Positions 16,706 through 26,045 are shown, counted from the first letter of the stretch. The stretch is DNA of 64,000 nt from Cellulomonas composti (GCF_007990245.1 NZ_BJWG01000013.1:1-64000); one strand, 5' to 3'. The notes: a model not told the origin generated them from the sequence alone. A program made the numbers and translations.

Positions 16706-17826
16706 CCGACGACGTGGCGCGCACCCGTCGCATGCGGGCGTCGTCGGTGGCGTCCGAGGCCTGGCGCAACGTGCTGACGGGAACCACACGCGCGGTGACC
16801 CTCACGATCCTGGCGGCGGGCGCGTGCGGTGCTCTCGCCGCGGCCGACGTCGCCGCGATCGTCGACCTGTCCGAGCAGGCCACGCAGTTCCGCGAGTCCG
16901 GTGCGGCCGTCCACGTGCTGTCCTCCCCCGCCGCCGTCAGCGGGCCGCGCTGCGACGCGCTCGGTTCGCTTCCCGGCGTGCTCGGCGCCGGCGCGACGCG
17001 ACAGTCCGCCGAGCAGCCGACCTTCCTGGCTGCGCCCCGTTCCGGAATCGCGACGGTCGAGGCGACCGTCGGCCTGGCGGGTGTGCTCGGGATCGTCGAC
17101 GGCACCAAGACGGCCTCGGGCACGGGCGTCGCCGCCGGCGTCTGGTTGTCCGACTCGGCTGCGCAGACCGTCGGAGCCGACGTCGGCACCACGCTCCCGA
17201 CGTCGGCCGGCCCCGCCCGGGTGGCGGCGCGCTACGTCTACCCGTCCGACGCCTCGGACCGCTCGCTCGCGTACTCCGCGGTCACGCCGGTGCCCGCGTC
17301 GGGCCTGTTCGACGCCTGCTGGGTGCTCGCGTGGCCGCCGTCGCCGACCGTCGACACGCTCGTGCGCGCCACCTACGCGGGCGACCCCGATGACCGGTCG
17401 AGCGCCACGTTCGGCCAGCTCAGCACGCGGCTGGGTGAGGCGTTCGACGGTCCCGCGCTCTTCGCGAGCCGGACGACCGCGCCCGCGGCTCCGGTCGCGG
17501 GCGTGATCGGCCTCATGCTGGGCGGCGGGGCCGTGTGGTTGCGGCGGCTCGAGCTCGCGGCGGCACTGCACGCGCGGGTGCCGAGGCGGGCGATCGTCGC
17601 GCAGGTCGGCCTGGAGCTGCTCGTCGTGATGTTCGCGACCGTGCTGGTGACGCTGCCCGTCACGTTCCTCCTCGCCCGCCACGGCAACCCGGACGGGCTG
17701 TGGCCCGCGTGGTCCGCCGGGTTGCGGGTCACGTCCGCGGGGGCGGTCGGCGTGCTGGTGGGCGGGGTCCTCGTCGCGGCGACGACGAGCGAGGCGAGGC
17801 TGTTCCGCTACTTCAAGGACCGCTGA
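16702..17826 (+). CDS. ABC transporter permease of bacteriocin operon, 374 aa
   Basis: The architecture is MacB/FtsX-like. The first membrane helix (residues 30-52) is followed by a large extracytoplasmic domain of about 210 residues. Three further helices then lie near 272-290, 308-328 and 345-365. It pairs with the ATPase gene through a GTGA overlap. This matches the bacteriocin-associated membrane proteins found beside lactococcin 972-like peptides, although it is shorter than the classical 600-700 residue immunity proteins of that family. It closes the operon. Confidence 0.82.
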   Translation: MTDDVARTRRMRASSVASEAWRNVLTGTTRAVTLTILAAGACGALAAADVAAIVDLSEQATQFRESGAAVHVLSSPAAVSGPRCDALGSLPGVLGAGATRQSAEQPTFLAAPRSGIATVEATVGLAGVLGIVDGTKTASGTGVAAGVWLSDSAAQTVGADVGTTLPTSAGPARVAARYVYPSDASDRSLAYSAVTPVPASGLFDACWVLAWPPSPTVDTLVRATYAGDPDDRSSATFGQLSTRLGEAFDGPALFASRTTAPAAPVAGVIGLMLGGGAVWLRRLELAAALHARVPRRAIVAQVGLELLVVMFATVLVTLPVTFLLARHGNPDGLWPAWSAGLRVTSAGAVGVLVGGVLVAATTSEARLFRYFKDR

Positions 17827-17840
17827 GGTCACCCTGACCG

Positions 17841-18545
17841 TCACCTCGGCAGCGCGCGACTCTGGCCGCGCGCGACCTTGCGGTCGGAGACGGCGATGTC
17901 TGCACGCGCACCCGCTGCGGCACCCTCGGCCCAGCCCCGGCCCGAGAGCCGCCGGGTCGAACGGCGCACCTGCGGGAACGCGACCGCCAGGGCGGCGTCC
18001 ACGTCCCGGTCGCGGGCGGCCACGACGAGCGCGTTCGACGTGCCCTCGGTCTCCGCCTCGGTGAGCACCTCGGCGTAGAACGAGCGCAGCCGATCCGCGA
18101 CGACCGCGGTGAACCCGGCGGCGAACGCGCGTTTGTCGCTCACCAGCCCGCCGTGGCGGTACATCTCGGCCAGCATCTGCGGTTCGAGCGACGCGGACAG
18201 CACGGCGGCCAGCGACATGTCGGCCGCGAACCCGAACGCGACGAACTGCGTGCCCCGGCCGTCGCGGACACGCAGCGGCCGGCAGCCGAACGCGAGGTAG
18301 ACGGCGCTGCGCAGCGAGATCCGGTCCGCCACCCACGAGCCCTCGACGGGCTCGTCCGTACGGATCGGCTCGCGGGCGCGTTCGGCCGTCATCCGCACCG
18401 CGGCCTCGTCGACGCTGTGCCGCAGCATGAGCTTCTCGGCGCGTGCCCGCGCGACCTCGCGTTCGGGCTCGTGCGGCGAGCCGCCGTCCGCGATCGCCAG
18501 CAGGGTGCGGATCAGGGCGAAGGTCTCGTCCTGGGTCTTCGGCAT
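17841..18545 (-). CDS. DUF2786 domain protein, 234 aa
   Basis: The N-terminal 40 residues (IRTLLAIADGG, EREVARARAEKLMLRH) match DUF2786, a small helical domain of unknown function common in actinobacteria and phages. A central region with FVAFGFAADMSLAAVL and a basic C-terminus (GRGWAEGAAAGARADI) is shared by longer members. The protein is soluble and probably cytosolic. It runs tail-to-tail with the bacteriocin permease gene with a 14-base gap. No operon partner was seen. Related proteins appear beside DNA-processing genes, but nothing here establishes a role. Confidence 0.82.
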   Translation of the reverse strand: MPKTQDETFALIRTLLAIADGGSPHEPEREVARARAEKLMLRHSVDEAAVRMTAERAREPIRTDEPVEGSWVADRISLRSAVYLAFGCRPLRVRDGRGTQFVAFGFAADMSLAAVLSASLEPQMLAEMYRHGGLVSDKRAFAAGFTAVVADRLRSFYAEVLTEAETEGTSNALVVAARDRDVDAALAVAFPQVRRSTRRLSGRGWAEGAAAGARADIAVSDRKVARGQSRALPR

Positions 18546-18643
18546 CGGGCCTCCCGATCGGTGGTCGAGCGGCCACGGTAGGTCCTCGCGCCGACAACCC
18601 GTGGCCCGTCGTCCACAGGCCCGACCCACCGGTCGACGAGCCG

Positions 18644-20386
18644 TCAGGGGATGGAGACCTTCTTCTCGCAGGAGTACGCCTTGTCGGTCCCGGGGCCTCC
18701 GTCGCCCAGGTCGGTCCCCGCGTCCCCGTACAGCAGGTCGTTCCCGGCCTCGCCGTACAGCTTGTCGTTGCCGGCGCCGCCGCGCAGCGTGTCGTTGCCC
18801 GTGTCGCCGCGCAGCTCGTCGGCCCCGTCGCCGCCCTTGAGCGTGTCGTTGCCCGCGCCCGCGCGCAGGACGTCCTTGCCTGCGCCGCCGTCGAGCACGT
18901 CTGCGCCCGCCAGACCGCTGAGCGTGTCGTCGCCGGGCCCGCCCCACAGCTTGTTGACGCCCGCGGTGCCGATCAGGGTGTCGTTGCCCGCGGTGCCGGC
19001 CACGTTCTCGATCGAGCTGAGGGTGTCGGTGCCCGCGGTGCCGTTCGACTGCGTGGCGACGCGCAGGTCCACCTTCACCTTCGTCGGGTGGCCGGCGTAG
19101 CTCACGGTGTCCGAACCCGCCCCGCCGACGACGGTGTCGTTGCCCGTGGTCGCGACGATCGTGTCGTTGCCCGCGCCGCCGTCGACCTGGTCGTTGCCCG
19201 CCCCGCCGTCGACGATGTCGTTGCCGCCGAGCGAGCAGATCCGGTCGTCGCCGCCAAGGCCATGGATCACGTCGTTCCCGGGGGTCCCGAGGATCACGTC
19301 CGGACCGTCGGTCGGCGCCTGCCCGTTGGAGAGGCTCACCGTGATCGCCTGGCCGCGGCAGGTGCGTTGCTCGAGCCCGACGAACGTCTCGGCGGACGAC
19401 CAGGTGATCGAGCCCCCGGGCGGTTGGAAGCCGAGCCGCCAGAAGTACCTCTGGCCGGGTTGGACGTCGGCGAAACCGTCCTCGTACCAGTCGGTCCACG
19501 CGCGCCACGCGGTGCCGCCGGTCGGCACCGGGATGCTCACGGTGCTCGGGCTGCCGAAGCCCGCGGTGGTGGCACGCTGGAAGTAGAGCGTCCCGCCCGC
19601 GCCGTTCGTGTAGACGACGCCCTGGGAGAACAGCCCGTACGTCGTCGGGTCACTGGTATCGGGGTTCGTCGCCGTCGCGATCGTCGACGGCTGGTCGTAG
19701 ACGAACCTGTACGACGGCACGCCGCCGCCGGCGCCGAACACGTTGAGCGGTGCGGTCGGCGTGAGTGTCGGGTTCGAGTTGCCGTCCGCGATGTCCACCC
19801 GCCCCTGCAGCGTGGCGGCCATCGCGGTGGAGGCCTTGACGCGGAACTGGAACTCCCACGTGTGTCCCTGCGCGAGCGGCCACAGCCCGCCGGTCTGGGT
19901 GTAGCCGTTGCGGTAGGCGAACGAGTTCGCACCGAAGTAGTCGGTGAGCAGACCGCTCGCGTACGTCGGGCAGTCGACCGCGCCGGTCGAGGGCTGGCCG
20001 TCGTAGTAGCAGACCGGCTGGACGCTCGTGTCGAGCGTGACCCCGGCGGGCAGCACGAAGCCCGGTACGTAGTACTGCCCCGAGCACGGGTTGCCGATGC
20101 CCGCGACGACGATGTGGATGGGGAACGACTGGTTCGCGGCCGGCTGGTTGTCGTCGGGGTCCACGTACGACCCGACGAACGTGCCCGCGCCCTTCTCCGT
20201 GTACGTCGGCGGGAAGACGATCGACGTGCAGTTGATGACGTCGGACCAGGCGATCGCGCCGTCGGCGTAACCGCCGGGTTCGTTGGCGTGCGCGGCGCTC
20301 GCGCCGGCGATGCCCGCACCGAGCGCGACGACGGCGGCGGTGGCGACGGTGACGACCCGTCGAAGAGCGCTGCGGAACGGGTGCAT
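18644..20386 (-). CDS. Secreted RTX (hemolysin-type Ca-binding) repeat protein, 580 aa
   Basis: A signal peptide (residues 1-35) is followed by a beta-rich region to about residue 350. A chain of GGxGxDxxx nonapeptides then runs from about 365 to 560 (GGDDRI, GGAGNDQVDGGAGND, GGPGDDTL), interrupted by a spacer near 420-455. In this family each repeat pair coils into a calcium-binding beta-roll. The C-terminus ends in CEKKV, as in other actinobacterial members. No type I secretion genes are nearby and a Sec signal is present, so export by Sec is likely. AGGAAGG lies just upstream of the start. The N-terminal domain has no catalytic motif that I recognise. An adhesive or surface-layer role is possible. 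Confidence 0.88.
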   Translation of the reverse strand: MHPFRSALRRVVTVATAAVVALGAGIAGASAAHANEPGGYADGAIAWSDVINCTSIVFPPTYTEKGAGTFVGSYVDPDDNQPAANQSFPIHIVVAGIGNPCSGQYYVPGFVLPAGVTLDTSVQPVCYYDGQPSTGAVDCPTYASGLLTDYFGANSFAYRNGYTQTGGLWPLAQGHTWEFQFRVKASTAMAATLQGRVDIADGNSNPTLTPTAPLNVFGAGGGVPSYRFVYDQPSTIATATNPDTSDPTTYGLFSQGVVYTNGAGGTLYFQRATTAGFGSPSTVSIPVPTGGTAWRAWTDWYEDGFADVQPGQRYFWRLGFQPPGGSITWSSAETFVGLEQRTCRGQAITVSLSNGQAPTDGPDVILGTPGNDVIHGLGGDDRICSLGGNDIVDGGAGNDQVDGGAGNDTIVATTGNDTVVGGAGSDTVSYAGHPTKVKVDLRVATQSNGTAGTDTLSSIENVAGTAGNDTLIGTAGVNKLWGGPGDDTLSGLAGADVLDGGAGKDVLRAGAGNDTLKGGDGADELRGDTGNDTLRGGAGNDKLYGEAGNDLLYGDAGTDLGDGGPGTDKAYSCEKKVSIP

Positions 20387-20611
20387 CGGGGCGACCTTCC
20401 TACCGGAGTTGGAAGCAAGGTAGCGGCGGGACGAAGGTCCTGGTCCGGGTACATCGGGTGATTCCTGCCGTGACGACAGATTTCGCCCGTTCGGGTCGTG
20501 AACGTCTCGAGAGCGGCGGCCCGCGGACGAACCGGCAGGGCGCGCCCGAACAGCGATCGTCGAGCGTCAGCAGCCTTCGAGCGCAGGTCGCGCCGTGTCC
20601 CGGCTCGAGGG

Positions 20612-21016
20612 CTACACGACGAGCAGCTCGCACCGCACATCCGGCGCGGCGGCCAGACGGCGGTCCGCGGTGACGAGCCGTGCGCCGAGCAGCTCGGCGA
20701 GAGCGACGTAGGACGCGTCGTACGCCGTCAGCGCGCCCGTCAGCTGCCGCACGCGGTGCGCGACCACCTCGTACGGCCACAGCTCGATCGGCAGCCGCGT
20801 CGCGTCCTCGTGCGCGAGAGCCGCCTCGGTCCGCGACAGCCGCCCGGAGAGCTCCAGGCGTCGCAGCGCGTTCGCGACCTCGAACGGCAGCAGTGCGGGC
20901 GCATGTACCGCGGCGGTCGCGACGAGCTCGCCGACGCGGGCGCCGCTGGGACCGGGATCGAGGAGCAGACCGACGAACGCAGACGCATCGACGACGAGCC
21001 TGCCGCGCGCCGTCAC
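20612..21016 (-). CDS. vapC: VapC-type PIN-domain toxin, 134 aa
   Basis: A PIN nuclease with the expected acidic residues: LVVDASAF at the N-terminus, E in PFEVANALRR, D in TAYDASYVALAE and D in LVTADRRL. Members cleave tRNA or rRNA when freed from their antitoxin. The GTG start overlaps the stop of the antitoxin gene as GTGA, which fixes the start and couples translation. Length is normal for VapC. It lies between the RTX gene and the LysR gene, all on the minus strand. Confidence 0.92.
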   Translation of the reverse strand: MTARGRLVVDASAFVGLLLDPGPSGARVGELVATAAVHAPALLPFEVANALRRLELSGRLSRTEAALAHEDATRLPIELWPYEVVAHRVRQLTGALTAYDASYVALAELLGARLVTADRRLAAAPDVRCELLVV

Positions 21017-21243
21017 CGTCGGTCGGCCGCGAGGTCGGCCAGGAGCTCGGCGTAGTCGAGGGGCTCGTGCGCGGCGGCCCGGCGGCGGATCTCGACGACG
21101 ACCTCGGCCGCGATCGGCTCGTACGCGAGATCGACGAGGCGTGCCTTGAGGTACTCCTGCAGGGACTGTCCTGCCCGTGCCGCGCGCCCGGCGAGCTCGT
21201 CGCGCACCTCCTGCGGCACGTCCCGCACCGTGACGCTCGTCAT
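21013..21243 (-). CDS. vapB: VapB-type ribbon-helix-helix antitoxin, 76 aa
   Basis: The N-terminal half is a ribbon-helix-helix (MTSVTVRDVPQEVRDELAGR then AGQSLQEYLKARL), close to FitA-like antitoxins. The C-terminal half is the toxin-binding tail (EPLDYAELLADLAADRR). It should dimerise, bind its own promoter and neutralise the PIN toxin encoded immediately downstream. The ATG lies seven bases after a TAGTAT -10 box, so the mRNA is probably leaderless. Confidence 0.9.
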   Translation of the reverse strand: MTSVTVRDVPQEVRDELAGRAARAGQSLQEYLKARLVDLAYEPIAAEVVVEIRRRAAAHEPLDYAELLADLAADRR

Positions 21244-21247
21244 GCAG

Positions 21248-21276
21248 GCATACTAGCAGCACGCGCTGCAGAATGC
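21248..21276 (-). promoter_or_regulatory. vapBC promoter and candidate operator
   Basis: GCATACTAGCAGC and GCTGCAGAATGC form an imperfect inverted repeat around ACGC. The -10 box TAGTAT (21255-21250, minus strand) lies inside it, so VapB binding would block transcription. The inferred start falls on or next to the antitoxin ATG. Confidence 0.6.
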
Positions 21277-21324
21277 AGATGGTGCTTGCCCGGACGCCCT
21301 CACGGTCATCGGCTCGGCCGGAAC

Positions 21325-22212
21325 CTAGGCGACCGCAGCGTCCGGGTCCAGGAGCTCGAGGAGCCGGGGGGCCGGCGACGCCTGGGCGCCGCCGGCGCCG
21401 GTGAGGGCCGACACCTCCCACTGCGGGGTGGTCGCCGCGGGGAGTCGGACGGTCGCCAGGCCCGCCGCCTGCGGTTTCGTCGCGATGTGCTGCGGGACCA
21501 GCGCGACGCCCAGGCCGCGTTGCACCAGGTCGAGCAGCGTGTGGATGTCGTTGACGGTGCACCGCACGCGACGGCGCACGCCGCGGGCCGCGCACGCCGC
21601 GTCGTTCAGCGAGCGCACACCCCACGACGGGTGGAAGTCGACGAACTCCACGGCATCGAGCTGCGCCCAGTCGACGGTGGCGGCGGCCAGCGGGTGGTCC
21701 GGGGGTGCCAGCAGCACGACGGGCCGGCGCCCGAGCGGTGTGCGCGGCAGGGCCGTGACGTGCTCGTTCGTCGCGACGAAGGCCACGTCCAGGTCGCCGC
21801 TGCGCACCCGCCCGACGAGCTCGTGCGACCCGGCCTGGTCGAAGTGGATGTCCACCTGGGGGTAGCGGTGGTGGAACCGGCTCAGGAGCGTCGGCACGTC
21901 GACGACGCCGAGGCACTGCTCGGCGCCCACGCGCAGCCGGCCGGACAGCGCGCGCGTGGCCCGCACGACGGCGTCGCGACCGGACGCGGCCTGCGCGAGC
22001 ATCGAGCGGGCGTGCGGCAGCAGGGCCAGTCCGGCGTCCGTCGGCTCGACGCGCCGGGTGGTGCGCGTGAACAGCGCCGTCCCCAGCTCCTCCTCGAGCC
22101 CGCGGATCGCGGCCGAGAGCCCTGACTGGGAGACGCGGCACAGCGCGGCGGCGCGCGTGAACTGCTGCTCGTCGGCAAGCGCGACGAGGTACTCCATCTG
22201 ACGCAGGTCCAT
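21325..22212 (-). CDS. LysR family transcriptional regulator, 295 aa
   Basis: The N-terminal winged HTH (LRQMEYLVALADEQQFTRAA, then VSQSGLSAAIRGLEEELG) is a standard LysR domain. It is followed by the periplasmic-binding-like effector domain (LRVGA, ..., RGLGVALVPQHIA). It probably controls the divergent aldo/keto reductase genes through the palindrome between them. The inducer is unknown. Length and domain order are normal. Confidence 0.93.
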   Translation of the reverse strand: MDLRQMEYLVALADEQQFTRAAALCRVSQSGLSAAIRGLEEELGTALFTRTTRRVEPTDAGLALLPHARSMLAQAASGRDAVVRATRALSGRLRVGAEQCLGVVDVPTLLSRFHHRYPQVDIHFDQAGSHELVGRVRSGDLDVAFVATNEHVTALPRTPLGRRPVVLLAPPDHPLAAATVDWAQLDAVEFVDFHPSWGVRSLNDAACAARGVRRRVRCTVNDIHTLLDLVQRGLGVALVPQHIATKPQAAGLATVRLPAATTPQWEVSALTGAGGAQASPAPRLLELLDPDAAVA

Positions 22213-22239
22213 TCATCACCTCTGCTTCTTGTTGGCATG

Positions 22240-22252
22240 AACCATAGTGGTT
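22240..22252. promoter_or_regulatory. Palindrome, candidate LysR operator
   Basis: AACCA-TAG-TGGTT is a perfect inverted repeat between the divergent lysR and aldo/keto reductase genes. It lies 28 bases from the lysR start and touches the -35 box of the reductase promoter, as expected for a LysR activation/autoregulation site. Confidence 0.55.
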
Positions 22253-22280
22253 GGACTTCTGACAGGCACGGGCCTAGCGT
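22251..22280 (+). promoter_or_regulatory. Promoter of aldo/keto reductase pair
   Basis: TTGGAC (22251-22256) and TAGCGT (22275-22280) are spaced by 18 bases. The inferred leader is about 46 bases and carries GGAGG before the GTG start. Confidence 0.5.
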
Positions 22281-22332
22281 GCGAGATGCCCGGCGCTGTG
22301 CGTCGGTCCCCGCCACCTCGGAGGTATCCGCA

Positions 22333-23193
22333 GTGCAGCAGCGCACCATCGGCCCGCGCACCGTCAGCACGATCGGTCTCGGCGGCATGCCGATGTCGAT
22401 CGAGGGCCGGCCCGACACCGACCGGTCCGTCGCCACCGTCCACGCCGCGCTCGACGCCGGGGTCACCCTGATCGACACCGCCGACGCGTACCACCTGCAC
22501 GCCGACGAGGTCGGGCACAACGAGGAGCTCATCGCCGCGGCACTGCGCTCGTACGGCGGCGACACGTCGGGCGTGCTCGTCGCGACGAAGGGCGGGCACC
22601 TGCGCCCGGGCGACGGGAGCTGGACCCAGGACGGCCGTCCCGAGCACCTCAAGGAGGCCGCGAAGGCCTCCGCCCGACGCCTCGGTGTGGACGCGATCGG
22701 GCTCTACCAGTTCCATCGCCCCGACCCGCGGGTCCCGTACGCGGACTCGGTCGGCGCCATCCGTGATCTGCTCGACGAGGGCTGGATCGAGCTCGCGGGG
22801 ATCTCGAACGCGAGCGTCGCGCAGATCGACGAGGCGAACGAGGTCCTCGGCGGCCGACTGGTCTCCGTGCAGAACCAGTTCTCGCCTGCGTTCCGCTCCA
22901 GCCTGGGCGAGCTCGAGCACTGCGCCGCGCTCGGCATCGCGTTCCTGCCGTGGAGCCCGCTCGGCGGGATCTCGCGCGCCGGCGAGGTCGGCTCGCGCCA
23001 CGCCGCGTTCCAGCGCGTGGCCGACGAGCACGGCGTCAGCCCGCAGCGGGTGACGCTGGCCTGGGAGCTCGCGCTCGCCCCCGTCGTCGTGCCGATCCCC
23101 GGCGCGTCCCGCCCGGCCAGCATCCAGGACTCGGTGCACGCCGCCGACCTGGTGCTCACGGCCGACGAGGTCGCGCTCCTGTCGCAGTCCTGA
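22333..23193 (+). CDS. Aldo/keto reductase, 286 aa
   Basis: A TIM-barrel NADPH-dependent oxidoreductase. The catalytic tetrad is visible as the Asp of LIDTAD, the Tyr of DAYHLH, the Lys of VATKGGH and the His of YQFHRPD. IPGAS near the C-terminus binds the cofactor phosphate. GTG at 22333 is preceded by GGAGG at eight bases, and an upstream extension lacks a ribosome site. The next gene, ten bases away, is a second aldo/keto reductase of another subfamily. The pair probably acts on a carbonyl or sugar substrate induced through the divergent LysR regulator. Confidence 0.92.
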   Translation: MQQRTIGPRTVSTIGLGGMPMSIEGRPDTDRSVATVHAALDAGVTLIDTADAYHLHADEVGHNEELIAAALRSYGGDTSGVLVATKGGHLRPGDGSWTQDGRPEHLKEAAKASARRLGVDAIGLYQFHRPDPRVPYADSVGAIRDLLDEGWIELAGISNASVAQIDEANEVLGGRLVSVQNQFSPAFRSSLGELEHCAALGIAFLPWSPLGGISRAGEVGSRHAAFQRVADEHGVSPQRVTLAWELALAPVVVPIPGASRPASIQDSVHAADLVLTADEVALLSQS

Positions 23194-23203
23194 GGAGGAA
23201 CCG

Positions 23204-24136
23204 ATGAAGACCTTCACGCTCCCCGGCACCGACCTGACAGTGCCCGACGTCGTCCTCGGCCTCATGCGCATCCAACAGAAGTCCGACGAGGAGGTGCGCG
23301 CGCTGGTCGGCGCGGCCCGGGACGCGGGCATCGCGTTCTTCGACCACGCCGACGTGTACGGCGCCGAGCTGCACGGCTGCGAGCGACGGTTCGCCGAGGC
23401 CATGGCCCTGACGCCGAGCCAGCGGGCCGAGGTCGTGCTGCAGACCAAGGCGGGCATCGTGCCCAGCGGCCCGTACTTCGACTTCTCCTACGAGCACCTC
23501 GTGGCGTCCGCGGACGCCTCGCTGCAGGCGCTGGGCACCGACTACCTCGACCTGCTCCTGCTGCACCGGCCCGACGCGCTCGTCGAGCCCGAGGAGGTCG
23601 CGCGCGCGTTCGACGAGCTCGCGGCCGCCGGGAAGGTGCGTCACTTCGGCGTCTCGAACCACACGCCCGGGCAGATCGAGCTGCTGAAGAAGCACGTGAC
23701 GCAGCCGCTCGTCGTCAACCAGCTCCAGCTGTCGATCACGCACGCGCCCCTCGTCGCGCAGGGTGTGGCCTCCAACATGCGCGACCTCGACCAGTCGATC
23801 GCGCGCGACACCGGCACGCTCGACTACTGCCGACTGCACGACATCACGGTGCAGGCGTGGTCGCCGTTCCAGGGCGGGTTCTTCGACGGCGTCTTCCTCG
23901 GCTCGACGAAGTACCCCGAGCTCAACGCGGTGCTCGACCGGCTGGCCGTGGAGTACGGCGTGCCGCCGATCGCGGTCGCGACCGCGTGGATCACGCGTCA
24001 CCCCGCGCAGATGCAGGTCGTGCTGGGCACGACGACACCCGAGCGGGTCACCGCCGCGGCGCAGGGCTCCGGGCTCGGGCTGACCCGCGCGCAGTGGTAC
24101 GAGCTGTTCCGGGCGGCGGGCCACACCGTCCCCTGA
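23204..24136 (+). CDS. Aldo/keto reductase (YdhF-like), 310 aa
   Basis: A second aldo/keto reductase with the tetrad in FFDHADVYG (Asp, Tyr), LQTKAGI (Lys) and LLLHRPD (His). The segment QLQLSITHAPLV and the VLGTTTPERV cofactor region place it in the YdhF-like group rather than with its neighbour. GAGGAGGAA precedes the ATG. It is co-transcribed with the upstream reductase. The substrate is unknown. No terminator was found before the convergent LRR gene. Confidence 0.92.
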   Translation: MKTFTLPGTDLTVPDVVLGLMRIQQKSDEEVRALVGAARDAGIAFFDHADVYGAELHGCERRFAEAMALTPSQRAEVVLQTKAGIVPSGPYFDFSYEHLVASADASLQALGTDYLDLLLLHRPDALVEPEEVARAFDELAAAGKVRHFGVSNHTPGQIELLKKHVTQPLVVNQLQLSITHAPLVAQGVASNMRDLDQSIARDTGTLDYCRLHDITVQAWSPFQGGFFDGVFLGSTKYPELNAVLDRLAVEYGVPPIAVATAWITRHPAQMQVVLGTTTPERVTAAAQGSGLGLTRAQWYELFRAAGHTVP

Positions 24137-24188
24137 TGCGGACCGCGACGACTGACGCACGCGAGCTGCCCGGTGGTCGTCGGCACCC

Positions 24189-26045
24189 TCAGCGGCCCGA
24201 GCGGTCGACGACGGTGAGGCCCTCGACGGTGGCGAGGGACCCGCGCCCCGATGCGCTGCTCGAGGCGGAGAGCACGACCCGCTCCAGCCGAGGGCACGTG
24301 GCGAGCGGAGTCACCGAGATGACCCACGACGCGCTCACGTCGACCGTGCGCAGCTCCGGCAGGCCGGCGAGCGCGCCGATGTCGGTGACGTAGGTCCCCG
24401 ACAGGTCGAGATCCACGAGCGAACGCGCACGGGCCAGCGCCGGGACCCCCTTGACCATGGAGTTCGACAGGTCCAGCACCTGGAGGTTCGGCAGGTCGGC
24501 GATGTCCTCGAGGTCGATCGAGCTCAGCGCGGCGGTGAGCGTGGTGAGCGTCGTCATCCTGCCGACGGCAGCGAAGTCGTCCAACCAGGTCGACGTCACG
24601 TCGAGCTCCTCGAGCGGCAGACCGACGAGCGGCGACAGGTCCTCGACCGACGTGCGGCTGATCGTCAACGACGTGAGCTTGTCGAGCGGTGCGAGGGGGG
24701 TCACGTCGTCGACCGTCTCCCCGGACAACCGGAGCGTCGTGAGCTCGGTGAGCCCGCCGAGGGGCGTCAGGTCCACCGGCGGGAGCTCGTCGTAGTAGAA
24801 GGACTGACCGACCTCGGGGAGGGTGAGCTCGGTCAGCGAGGTGAGCGACGACAGCGGCGTCAGGTCCATGACACGGTCGATCCCCCAGACGTCGAGCCTG
24901 GTGAGGGACACGAGCGCGCCGACGGACGAGAGGTCCGGGAGCTGGGTGCTCGACGCGTCGAGGCTCGTCAGTGCGCCGAGCGTGGCCAGCGGAGCGAGGT
25001 CGTCGACGCCCGTCGAGCTGATGTCGAGCGTCGTCAGCGACGTCAGTCCGGCCAACGGCTGCACGGTCCTGACGGGGGCCGACGAGGCGTCGAGCGTCGT
25101 GAGCGCGGTGAGTCCGGCGAGCGGGGCGAGCGACTGCGCCCGGGTGTGCGCGGCGTCCAGCGAGGTGAGCGACGTCAGCCCGGCGAGCGGTGCGAGGTCC
25201 GTCACCGGCGTCTGGGAGATGTCGAGGAGGGTGAGGTCGGTCAGACCGGCGAGCGGCCCGAGGTCGGCGACCGCCGACCCCCGCAGCGACAGCTCGGTCA
25301 GGCCGGCCAGGCCGCCGATCGGGCCGATGTCCGCGGCGGGCGACGCGAGCAGGTCGAGCGACGTCAGCGCGGTCAGGTGCGCCAACGGCGTGAGGTCCGC
25401 GACGCCGACCCCGTCGAGCGTCAGACCCGTGAGCCCTGTGAGCCGTCCGACGGGAGCGAGGTCCGCGAGCGCCGCACTGCGGAGCTCGAGCGTGCGCAGC
25501 GAGGTCAGCTCGCCGAGGCTGTCGAGCGCCGGTGGCTCGGTCGTCGCGCCGCCGGCGATCAGCAGCGTCTCGAGGTCGGGCAGGTCGGCGACGGGCGTGA
25601 GGTCCGTGATCGCCGTCCGGGACAGCTCGAGCGTCGCCAGGTGACCCAGCGCGCTCGCGGGGGACAGGTCGGAGGCCGCCACGTCGGCGAGGGCGAGCGA
25701 GCGCACGGAGTCGAGCGTCTCCAGCCCGACGAGGCTCGTCACCGCGTGCGACCGGCCGCTGCAGGTCAGGGCCTCCAGCGCGGCGAGGTCGGCGCGTGGA
25801 ACGGCGGCCTCGTCCGACGCGCCCAGGGCCTGCGCCACGCACCGGCGCAGGCCGGCGTCCGGGAACGCCGTGGCGAGTGCGACGTCGGACGTGGGCCGTC
25901 CGTGCATCGCGACGACGGCCGCGGCGAGAGTCACGGCGATCGCGACGCCGGCGGCGACGAACCACGGCCGGCGCCGGGTGCCCGTGCCGTCCGGCACCTC
26001 GTCGGACGTGGGGAAGGTCGAGGTCTGCTCGGGTGTGGTCGTCAC
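24189..26045 (-). CDS. Membrane-anchored leucine-rich-repeat protein, 618 aa
   Basis: A short cytoplasmic N-terminus and one membrane helix (residues 28-47) are followed by a capping region with two cysteines (LRRCVAQ, LTCSGRS). A run of about twenty leucine-rich repeats of 22-23 residues then extends nearly to the C-terminus. The pattern is LTSLDxSxTxVxDLxPLAGL, the internalin/BspA-like subtype. There is no LPXTG and no cleavage site, so it stays attached by its N-terminal helix and displays the solenoid outside. Such repeats usually mediate protein or carbohydrate binding. No partner gene is adjacent. Confidence 0.85.
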   Translation of the reverse strand: MTTTPEQTSTFPTSDEVPDGTGTRRRPWFVAAGVAIAVTLAAAVVAMHGRPTSDVALATAFPDAGLRRCVAQALGASDEAAVPRADLAALEALTCSGRSHAVTSLVGLETLDSVRSLALADVAASDLSPASALGHLATLELSRTAITDLTPVADLPDLETLLIAGGATTEPPALDSLGELTSLRTLELRSAALADLAPVGRLTGLTGLTLDGVGVADLTPLAHLTALTSLDLLASPAADIGPIGGLAGLTELSLRGSAVADLGPLAGLTDLTLLDISQTPVTDLAPLAGLTSLTSLDAAHTRAQSLAPLAGLTALTTLDASSAPVRTVQPLAGLTSLTTLDISSTGVDDLAPLATLGALTSLDASSTQLPDLSSVGALVSLTRLDVWGIDRVMDLTPLSSLTSLTELTLPEVGQSFYYDELPPVDLTPLGGLTELTTLRLSGETVDDVTPLAPLDKLTSLTISRTSVEDLSPLVGLPLEELDVTSTWLDDFAAVGRMTTLTTLTAALSSIDLEDIADLPNLQVLDLSNSMVKGVPALARARSLVDLDLSGTYVTDIGALAGLPELRTVDVSASWVISVTPLATCPRLERVVLSASSSASGRGSLATVEGLTVVDRSGR

